DNA of 12,236 bases. Origin: Verrucomicrobiota bacterium (GTDB taxonomy: Bacteria > Verrucomicrobiota > Verrucomicrobiia > Opitutales > Seribacteraceae). The stretch is taken from the NCBI GenBank assembly GCA_014382645.1, contig JACNJI010000327.1:1-12236 (forward strand), written 5' to 3'. The notes under the pieces were generated by a model. The model made no database searches. It was not told the DNA's origin and saw nothing but the letters and a program-made list of their open reading frames with translations. Positions 1-5,690 of this stretch are shown piece after piece. Position 1 is the stretch's first letter. The number at the start of each line of letters is the position of its first letter. The translations under genes were made by a program, and so were the position numbers.

Positions 1-20
1 GCTAATATTACAACTTTCAT
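1..20 (-). CDS. Start of a probable sugar-phosphate nucleotidyltransferase gene (cut by left edge)
   Basis: An ATG at bases 20-18 on the minus strand opens a frame that reads M-K-V-V-I-L and then the first two bases of an alanine-type codon (GC) before the window ends. Seen: only these codons. Known: sugar-1-phosphate nucleotidyltransferases such as RfbF (glucose-1-phosphate cytidylyltransferase) very often begin M-K-V/A-V-I-L-A-G-G. The place, 44 bases after the acetyltransferase stop in a sugar locus that carries C-methyltransferases, fits. RfbF-type genes commonly neighbour TcaB9-like methyltransferases. Six residues cannot prove a family. A MurG- or GlmU-like protein, or chance, remains possible. 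Confidence 0.45.
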
Positions 21-24
21 TTAT

Positions 25-55
25 ATTATGTATAATAAATAGTTCCTAAGTCCAA
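25..55 (-). promoter_or_regulatory. Weak promoter-like AT-rich sequence before the left-edge gene
   Basis: On the minus strand TTGGAC (bases 55-50) is followed 15 bases later by TATACA (34-29) and 19 bases later by CATAAT (30-25). Both are imperfect -35/-10 pairs with non-ideal spacing. The second would start transcription almost at the ATG at base 20. The stretch is very AT-rich, so such matches arise easily. It may serve as an internal promoter for the gene entering at the left edge, or simply be a spacer inside the operon. Confidence 0.15.
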
Positions 56-64
56 TCATCTGGT

Positions 65-571
65 TTATAGCTTAAGAATCATTTTGAAAGACTTGGTCCC
101 CACTCGATTATTGAAGGGGATTCCGTAGATCTCAAATCCTAGACTGTGGTACAATGAAATAGCTGGTTTGTTGTAATCGCGGACGCTTAGGCAAATTCCC
201 TGCACCTTTCCTTGAGCCCAATTTATTAATTCAGACATCAACATCTTACCTATGCCTTGGTTTCTGAAATCCTCGAGCAGACCGATAGATAGTTCTGGTG
301 TGTCATCATCTATATAACCAGCACCCTTATTCTCATAAGTCAATAGTCTCATCCAAGCAACTCCAATCAATGTTTTTTCCGGAGCAGGCGTCTCTGCAAT
401 GATTCCATAGTCGAGGGGCTTTCCCCATTCACAAACATATCTTCTTCGATCGGCATTTTTTTTAGCTTCCTCAATCGTTTCACCAGTTTTCCCCATGTCC
501 GCAGTTACGTAAACTATCTTCCAAATCAGCTCCTCATCATCTTTGTCTATTGCTCTGAAGTCTATTTTCAC
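65..571 (-). CDS. GNAT-family N-acetyltransferase
   Basis: Probable GCN5-related acetyltransferase moving an acyl group from acyl-CoA to an amine, 168 residues, cytosolic, the usual size for a single-domain GNAT. The acetyl-CoA motif A is clear near residues 94-118: a beta strand (L-S-I-G-L), then R-N-Q-G-I-G-K and a helix. It is followed by the typical strand-N-helix ending, with N-K-P-A-I-S-L-Y and L-G-F-E. I chose the GTG at 571 because AAGGA lies exactly 7 bases upstream. An in-frame GTG at 574 and TTG at 577 are only 4 and 1 bases from it. The gene follows the WbuC gene by 57 bases. In context it may acylate the amino group installed by the DegT aminotransferase, but the substrate is not readable from sequence. 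A role unrelated to polysaccharide (cargo acetyltransferase) is possible. Confidence 0.85.
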   Translation of the reverse strand: MKIDFRAIDKDDEELIWKIVYVTADMGKTGETIEEAKKNADRRRYVCEWGKPLDYGIIAETPAPEKTLIGVAWMRLLTYENKGAGYIDDDTPELSIGLLEDFRNQGIGKMLMSELINWAQGKVQGICLSVRDYNKPAISLYHSLGFEIYGIPFNNRVGTKSFKMILKL

Positions 572-578
572 CACCAAA

Positions 579-583
579 TCCTT
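579..583 (-). promoter_or_regulatory. Ribosome binding site that decides the GNAT start
   Basis: AAGGA on the minus strand precedes three consecutive candidate start codons, TTG-GTG-GTG. Spacings are 1, 4 and 7 bases. Only the third (GTG at 571-569) has normal spacing, so it is the preferred start. It is one of the clearest Shine-Dalgarno matches in the window. Confidence 0.6.
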
Positions 584-628
584 ATTGGACTAAAGAATGA
601 TTTGATACAGCAGTTGAACGCAGGGCTA

Positions 629-1153
629 TTACTTTCGTATATGGTTTGCTAGCAAAACCTCGACATATTCAAAGGCCTTTTCCTCAGCAGTTTCGGGAGG
701 AGCCCATTTGGCGTACTCGGTTTCCTCGGGGTTGAAGGGACCATTCGTCGTTTCATGAAAGATTACATATTCGGATTCAGGAATTACCGAATGAAAGCAA
801 CTGGTTGCCAGCCTGTAAAAAAAAGTAAGTCCTGAATTGCAAGGACCCATACGAATAACTTTTTCCACCCTGCCTTGATCGTCAAAGAAGACAACGGATA
901 ACCTTCCTTCGATAATGTGGAAGGATTCCGTTTTGCCTTCGTGCTTATGGGGTCTGATGTAGCTTCCCCGACCAAGTACAATGGCCATTTCATGAAGAGG
1001 GTTTTCGACATCGTCATGGAGGCAAAGCCTCACCCTTTTGCGAGGAGACTCATCCACTTTTCCTCGCAGGAAATCCACGGTGGAGTCGTTGACCTCGGTT
1101 ATCGATTGACGAGTATAAAAGGCTTCCTTGCTTACTTGCTCCATTTTCATCAT
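629..1153 (-). CDS. wbuC: WbuC-family cupin metalloprotein
   Basis: 174-residue single-domain cupin of the WbuC type, a family encoded in O-antigen and capsule clusters whose reaction is not established. Seen: a complete first cupin motif at residues 69-83, H-x-H-(x4)-E-(x6)-G, giving H69, H71 and E76, and a second-motif histidine in C-F-H-S-V-I-P (H121). All four expected metal ligands are therefore present. The sequence P-H-K-H-E-G-K-T-E-S-F-H-I-I-E-G is typical of the family. The start codon shares ATGA with the stop of the upstream methyltransferase-like gene, implying coupled translation. A second ATG follows at once, and a third at codon 4, so the exact N terminus is uncertain by up to 3 residues. 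Family assignment is from memory of its characteristic motif and length. Function in sugar modification is inferred from neighbours. Confidence 0.85.
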   Translation of the reverse strand: MMKMEQVSKEAFYTRQSITEVNDSTVDFLRGKVDESPRKRVRLCLHDDVENPLHEMAIVLGRGSYIRPHKHEGKTESFHIIEGRLSVVFFDDQGRVEKVIRMGPCNSGLTFFYRLATSCFHSVIPESEYVIFHETTNGPFNPEETEYAKWAPPETAEEKAFEYVEVLLANHIRK

Positions 1154-2379
1154 GCGTGGGTAATCTGTAGAGATATTGATTCAGGACGAATTGCGCGCGA
1201 ACTGTTGGGGGCGATGGACAGAAATCGGCCTCCCTTTTTCTCGAACTCTTTCTGGTTTTGAATGAAGCGTTCCTCCGATAGGGGGTTGATTCCTAAGAGG
1301 CAAAGCGTAATGTCCTCTTCCACAAGCGATTTGGAATTGCGAATCGGCAAGCCACAACCCGGTATATGCAAAGAATGTTTGTTGGGATCGTCATCCACGA
1401 AAAATTCCAAGTACTTGCCGATTTCAAGAACGTTGACAAAGGTGCAGCTTCGATGTCCTGCACCCAAAATGACGATCTTCCCACCTTTGGAAACGTAATT
1501 CTCAAAGAATTCACCTAATTGCCGCTTCGTATCCGTTAAGGTCATAACAAAGAAGTTGATCCTGTTACTTTCTTTCTCACTAGCATCCTTGCTTAGTTTT
1601 TCTGAAATTTGCTCGGCCGCATGGGCGGCAACGACCAAGGCGTTTTCATCGGGATATTCAAATACCCTTGCTTGGGCTGTCTCCAGACCGTTCATGGAGA
1701 GAACCTTATCCAAACTTACCTCCGTAAAGTATGAAATATGTTCCTCCCATAAGGTGGAGACGTCTCCATTCTCAAAAGAGGATTTACAGTCCGGAACTTC
1801 AAGGACAAGGAGTCCGCCTGGAGAAAGTAAGGACTTTAGAGTCACGAGGAACTCGGATCCATGAAAGGCATGCTCAAGTACTCTGCGGGCCAACACGATT
1901 TCAAATGATCCTCGTTTCTTGAGGATTGATTCAGCGGTGCTTGAGTCCAATTTCGATTGAATGAGCGCCTCGCTTGGGTTTTCGTGTGGAAGCCCCAAGT
2001 CTTCCGAGGCACTCACTTGATGCAGTTGTGTGAAACCTGCTTTGGACAATTGCCGAAGAAGAGGTTTGTCGTGCTTGGAGATTCCGAGAATGCGAGATTC
2101 TTTGGTTATCCCGGGGAATGCAGAGATGAATTGGACCATCTCGCCTAGGTGATCTTCCGGTTCATTGAATTTGATCCAATCGAATTTAGGAACCATTGAT
2201 TCAACGGGCATTGGATCGGATAATTGAGCGACACCGCAAATGAGGCATTGTCCCAATGCCATGGGGAATTTATCCGCCACCTCGTGTGTCTCGACGAAAT
2301 GGTGACTGACGGGTTGGCTGCCTAGGTCAATCAAGACCTTGTAGCCATCTTCACCGCAGAGCCTGCAATTGTCCGTCAT
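1150..2379 (-). CDS. Divergent TcaB9-like C-methyltransferase paralogue with altered SAM loop
   Basis: 409 residues with the three-part layout of sugar C-methyltransferases (TcaB9/TylC3 type): an N-terminal zinc-type C-x2-C pair (C5, C8 and C45, C48), a central Rossmann-like methyltransferase region, and a C-terminal domain with a second nucleotide-fold segment near residues 299-345 (G-G-K-I-V-I-L-G-A-G). The usual E-H-l-S-Y-F signature is present at 213-218, preceded by W-E. Motif I is abnormal: at 97-108 it reads I-L-G-I-S-K-H-D-K-P-L-L where active relatives, including the upstream neighbour, have an acidic G-x-N-D-G-S loop. SAM binding may be lost or changed. The start overlaps the upstream stop as ATGA, and the stop overlaps the WbuC start the same way. 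Possible roles are a pseudoenzyme partner of its neighbour, a non-methylating sugar enzyme, or a methyltransferase with an unusual loop. Confidence 0.8.
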   Translation of the reverse strand: MTDNCRLCGEDGYKVLIDLGSQPVSHHFVETHEVADKFPMALGQCLICGVAQLSDPMPVESMVPKFDWIKFNEPEDHLGEMVQFISAFPGITKESRILGISKHDKPLLRQLSKAGFTQLHQVSASEDLGLPHENPSEALIQSKLDSSTAESILKKRGSFEIVLARRVLEHAFHGSEFLVTLKSLLSPGGLLVLEVPDCKSSFENGDVSTLWEEHISYFTEVSLDKVLSMNGLETAQARVFEYPDENALVVAAHAAEQISEKLSKDASEKESNRINFFVMTLTDTKRQLGEFFENYVSKGGKIVILGAGHRSCTFVNVLEIGKYLEFFVDDDPNKHSLHIPGCGLPIRNSKSLVEEDITLCLLGINPLSEERFIQNQKEFEKKGGRFLSIAPNSSRAIRPESISLQITHA

Positions 2380-3638
2380 TTGAGATCGAATTCCGCATCG
2401 ACAACTAATAATTCGGGGCAGCAGACAATAAATTTTCCACCGCCTTTAAGATATTCCCGATTGCCCGCAATGATCTTTTTGGCATGAATCCATGCAAGAA
2501 TGAAGGTATAATCAGGCCTTCGCTCAGTTAGCTCTTTAGTCGGAAGAACTGGGATGTCATATCCCCCGATCCGCTTGTTTACTTTTTGGGGATGATCATC
2601 TACGATGTAATCTATCAAGTCTTTTAACCCCATCTGAGCAATAAGAGTGTTGCCGCTACGGGCGGCCCCAAAACCAGCTGCCGATATTCCCTGGTCTGCC
2701 CATCCCTCGGTCAGTTTGCTTACTTGCTGGCGCAGACCTGATAATTTGTCTGCAAATGATCTCAGGGTCTCAGGGCGATCGAGCAATCGATCTTCTTCGA
2801 TGCTTACGATTTCCCCCACCGAAGCGGAAACCGTATGTGGTCCACCTGCCAGTTGGGCGATTCCGATGAGGGACCCTCCCTGGATGGAAACCCTTTGGAG
2901 GTCAATGAGCTCAAGACCGTTTCTTTCAAGAAATTGAATCAGTGGCTTTACTGAATGATGGGACAGATGCTCGTGAAAGAAAGTCCCGAGAAGCATATCA
3001 TCAATGATATTTTGAAGATATGAAACCTCGAACACGAAGATACCTTCGGGCGAGAGCAGACTTCGAATGCTCCGGACCATGCCTTCTAGGTCATCGGTAT
3101 GGGCGAAGACATTGAAAGCGGTCACGATACTTGCAGACCCATGCTGAGTGGTTATCTTTTCAGCCAAATCGGGAGAAAGGAATTCGGCGAGGGTTTCCAC
3201 GCCCGAATCGGTAGCCTTTCGAGCAATTTCCCTAGCTGGATCAACTCCTAGAACCCGTAGGCCTCTTTTTTGAAAACATCGCAGGAAAGAACCGTCGTTG
3301 CTGCCGACGTCTACGACAAAGCTGTTTTTGTCAGGAGTATGGCGTTTTAAAATCATTTCTGCGCAATCTTCGAAATGATCAATGATTCCACGGGTTTGGC
3401 CCGAATGATAGGTATAGTCATCCCACAATACTTCGGGATTCACCACTTCCAGAAGTTGCACGTGTCCGCACTCTAGGCACATGTGCAAATCCATGTCATA
3501 GAACTGTTGCTTGCCCGCGGTTTCGGAGTCAGGAAAATATTTTTCAGCCAATGGGGTTGGTGCGAGGGGGACAACCAAATCAAGCTTTTTGCTTTCGCAT
3601 AGCCTGCAGGTTTCTCTTTTACTTGAATTCTTTTTCAC
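2376..3638 (-). CDS. TcaB9/TylC3-like sugar C-methyltransferase
   Basis: 420-residue class I SAM-dependent methyltransferase of the family that adds a methyl branch to C3 of keto-deoxy nucleotide sugars. Seen: N-terminal zinc-type cysteines C11, C14, C54, C57; SAM motif I V-V-D-V-G-S-N-D-G-S-F-L (108-119); acidic end of strand 2 (G-V-D-P, 131-134); the family signature F-H-E-H-L-S (221-226); and the C-terminal domain with A-A-G-F-G-A-A-R-S-G-N near residue 317. Length is normal for the family. Characterised members have Tyr where F221 stands and usually Tyr where H227 stands, so the active site is slightly unusual. Translation must begin at GTG (3638-3636), since an in-frame TAA lies 12 bases upstream and no ATG follows before the zinc motif. 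No good ribosome site precedes it. It is translationally coupled (ATGA) to the divergent paralogue downstream. Confidence 0.88.
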   Translation of the reverse strand: MKKNSSKRETCRLCESKKLDLVVPLAPTPLAEKYFPDSETAGKQQFYDMDLHMCLECGHVQLLEVVNPEVLWDDYTYHSGQTRGIIDHFEDCAEMILKRHTPDKNSFVVDVGSNDGSFLRCFQKRGLRVLGVDPAREIARKATDSGVETLAEFLSPDLAEKITTQHGSASIVTAFNVFAHTDDLEGMVRSIRSLLSPEGIFVFEVSYLQNIIDDMLLGTFFHEHLSHHSVKPLIQFLERNGLELIDLQRVSIQGGSLIGIAQLAGGPHTVSASVGEIVSIEEDRLLDRPETLRSFADKLSGLRQQVSKLTEGWADQGISAAGFGAARSGNTLIAQMGLKDLIDYIVDDHPQKVNKRIGGYDIPVLPTKELTERRPDYTFILAWIHAKKIIAGNREYLKGGGKFIVCCPELLVVDAEFDLK

Positions 3639-3756
3639 TTCAAAGGGGTTTTAGTTAGGCAATTAAAAGTTGGAAGCAGATTTCAGCCCTTCGTGCATTT
3701 TTCGGAGACTGCATTTCATTTCAGGCTTAGGGGTTTAATCGGCAAAAGTCTTGATC
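3639..3756 (-). other. Longest intergenic gap in the cluster (118 bases)
   Basis: This is the largest spacer in an otherwise tight operon, between the aminotransferase stop and the C-methyltransferase GTG. I see no tRNA-like fold, no rho-independent terminator and no convincing promoter. It holds an 18-codon frame (ATG 3719 to TAA 3663) without a ribosome site, and an 8-base direct repeat (AAACCCCT on the minus strand, at 3736-3729 and 3651-3644). An internal promoter or a decayed gene remnant would be plausible, but neither is shown. Confidence 0.4.
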
Positions 3757-4953
3757 TTATTTTGAAAACTTTTCGGCTGTTTTCGCAATCATCCGAACGG
3801 CAAACGCAATTTCTTTTTCCGAAACGGGTGGATGTACGCAAAGTTCCAGCAAGTGATTGTCGCAAAGATTCTCAATGATCGGAAAAGAGAGAGAATTGTA
3901 TTTCTTACCTTTCATCACACCGTCATATGTCGACCACTCCCAGGGTAGTCCTCTTGCAGGAACCTTTTCGGGATTAAAATGCGGATGCTTGTGCAGAAGT
4001 GTCCAAGTCATTTCCAATGGAACTCCGGAATCCTGCACCTGAGATGAAAACTCCTCCAGGTCGCAATTGAATTTTTCACGATCAAAGTGAAGCAAGACGC
4101 GATAATAGACTGACTTCGCGCAAGGGAGAGGCTTGATTACGTCAAGTCCCTCGATATCTTCCAATAGCCGCTCGAGTAACTCCGCATTGTCCTGCCTGAC
4201 TTGGTTGTGGGTATCCAGCTTTCCGAGTTGAATCAATCCAAGGGCACCGGCGAACTCGGTCATGCGGTAATTGTAACTAAGTTGTTTATGGCCGAAGGAA
4301 CGCAGTCGGTAAATCTTCTCATCGATTTCAGGATCATTGGTGGTGACCACGCCTCCGTCTCCAGCACTTAGTGACTTGCGTTGGTGCATACTGAAGACGC
4401 CGACATCTCCAATGCCTCCGCATCTGCGACCTTTGTATTCCGCTCCGTAGGCGTGGGATGCATCTTCAATTACTGAAAGGCCATGTTTTTGAGCCAGTTC
4501 CATAATGGGGTCCATATCCGCAGGGTAGCCAAACATATGTACGACGACGATTGCCCGAGTACGATGGGAAAGGTGTCTCGCTATCTTTTCTGCGCTCAAG
4601 GCCCTGGTCTGTGGATCACAGTCGCAAAATACGGGTACTGCGTTTTGCATGAGAATTGAGCTGGCTGAGGCAATGAAAGTGTAGGGGGTGACGATGACTT
4701 CGTCACCGATTCCAATGTCGAGAGCAGCCATTGCCAGATGCAAACCTTGGGTTGCGTTTCCCACTCCCTTGGCGAAGCTCGTACCCGTATATGATTTGAA
4801 ATTATCCTCGAACTCCCTGACGCGATCCGCGGCGAACAATTGGTTCGAATCGATCACTCTTTTTACGGCTTCCTTTTCTTCTTCGCCGTATTGGGGCCAG
4901 GTGGGCCAGGCAATGGTGTTGTTCTCTTTCAACAGACAGTCGCTGCGATACAT
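3757..4953 (-). CDS. DegT/DnrJ/EryC1 family sugar aminotransferase (PLP-dependent)
   Basis: 398-residue fold-type I aminotransferase that turns a keto group of a (usually nucleotide-linked) sugar or cyclitol into an amine, normally with glutamate or glutamine as donor. Seen: PLP phosphate-site segment G-N-A-T-Q-G-L (65-71), the PLP-pyridine aspartate in V-I-E-D-A-S-H-A-Y-G (D164), and the Schiff-base lysine K193 in S-M-H-Q-R-K-S-L-S-A-G-D-G-G. The Q-x-K spacing and the M-H-Q start resemble the StsC/AHBA-synthase side of the family more than the classical S-F-x-x-x-K form. That comparison is from memory. Length is typical. The ATG lies 25 bases inside the preceding methyltransferase gene. A TTG at 4932-4930 that overlaps its stop is an alternative start and would drop seven poorly conserved residues. 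It probably provides the amino sugar for downstream acylation or methylation. Confidence 0.93.
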   Translation of the reverse strand: MYRSDCLLKENNTIAWPTWPQYGEEEKEAVKRVIDSNQLFAADRVREFEDNFKSYTGTSFAKGVGNATQGLHLAMAALDIGIGDEVIVTPYTFIASASSILMQNAVPVFCDCDPQTRALSAEKIARHLSHRTRAIVVVHMFGYPADMDPIMELAQKHGLSVIEDASHAYGAEYKGRRCGGIGDVGVFSMHQRKSLSAGDGGVVTTNDPEIDEKIYRLRSFGHKQLSYNYRMTEFAGALGLIQLGKLDTHNQVRQDNAELLERLLEDIEGLDVIKPLPCAKSVYYRVLLHFDREKFNCDLEEFSSQVQDSGVPLEMTWTLLHKHPHFNPEKVPARGLPWEWSTYDGVMKGKKYNSLSFPIIENLCDNHLLELCVHPPVSEKEIAFAVRMIAKTAEKFSK

Positions 4954-5636
4954 GAATAATTGATGTGCCTGAAGTTAAGATGCAACCCGCGTTTTGCAAA
5001 GAATTCGTCAGTAGCCTCGCGGGCTCCGCTATGGTGACCATAATCATCTATAATGATTGAGCCTCCGTTTTGAACGCGGTCGTAAAAGTTCACCAAGGCT
5101 GCCATCGTGGGTTCGTACCAATCCATGTCGAGTCGAAGAATCGATATTTTCTCAATTTCGGGTTCTATTGTTTCTGAGGTTACTTCTCCTTTCCGCAAAG
5201 TCACGTCGGTTCTGATTGCAGTAAGATGTTTGAGAACCGAATCGTAATGTGATTTGACCCATGATCCATTTTCCTCGATTTCCTTGTGAAACCTTTCGTT
5301 CATGTTGTTTCCCCAAGCATCCACTTCATTTTTACTTGGTTCGGGATGTCCCTCAAATGTGTCGAATCCATAAACCTTGTTCTTGCCATTGAAACGGTTC
5401 AGGGCATGACATGCCATTTCCAACCCGCCCCCTTTCCACACTCCAAATTCCAAAACATCTCCCGTCAGTCCCTTTGCAGTGATATACTTAACCGTATTCC
5501 AAAGATCATAAAGAACTTCCGCTGAGAGCATTGTCTTGGATTTGACTAATTCCAAGCAATCGTTGAATTCCTTTGGTGTGACTTTGGCAAAAAGTTTCAC
5601 ATGGCTTTCCTGCTGTTTTTTTTGGTAATCGATCAT
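4929..5636 (-). CDS. TylF/MycF-like SAM-dependent methyltransferase
   Basis: 235-residue member of the macrocin O-methyltransferase (TylF) family, metal-dependent enzymes that O-methylate sugar hydroxyls. Relatives are common in polysaccharide and secondary-metabolite loci. Seen: SAM motif I V-L-E-F-G-V-W-K-G-G (61-70), strand-2 end G-F-D-T-F-E-G (90-96), and the hallmark L-R-L-D-M-D-W-Y-E-P-T (167-177). Next comes I-I-I-D-D-Y-G-H-H-S-G-A-R-E-A (194-208), giving D170, D197 and D198 as probable magnesium ligands. The usual family text is L-R-L-D-G/A-D-x-Y-E-S-T, so M171 and W173 are mild variants. The ATG at 5636 has an AGG 8 bases upstream. It is 54 bases after the HAD-kinase gene and overlaps the aminotransferase start by 25 bases. 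The target, a free sugar, nucleotide sugar or finished glycan, cannot be read from sequence. Confidence 0.9.
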   Translation of the reverse strand: MIDYQKKQQESHVKLFAKVTPKEFNDCLELVKSKTMLSAEVLYDLWNTVKYITAKGLTGDVLEFGVWKGGGLEMACHALNRFNGKNKVYGFDTFEGHPEPSKNEVDAWGNNMNERFHKEIEENGSWVKSHYDSVLKHLTAIRTDVTLRKGEVTSETIEPEIEKISILRLDMDWYEPTMAALVNFYDRVQNGGSIIIDDYGHHSGAREATDEFFAKRGLHLNFRHINYSCIAATVC

Positions 5637-5690
5637 TTAGCTAACCTGAAGTGAATTTGAAGTAAGAAACATGTTCGAAATGTCTTGGTT

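Noticed and set aside
24..37. TATTAT / ATAATA inverted repeat
   Set aside because: A 6-pair all-AT stem with a 2-base loop is too weak for a terminator and is expected in so AT-rich a stretch.
1150..2379. Possible pseudogene because of the degenerate SAM loop
   Set aside because: The frame is full length, with intact zinc cysteines, E-H motif and C-terminal domain, and exact ATGA coupling on both sides, so it looks maintained rather than decaying.
3663..3719. 18-residue minus-strand mini-frame in the 118-base gap (M-K-C-S-L-R start)
   Set aside because: No Shine-Dalgarno sequence upstream and no repeated codons suggesting a leader peptide. An open frame this short is expected by chance.
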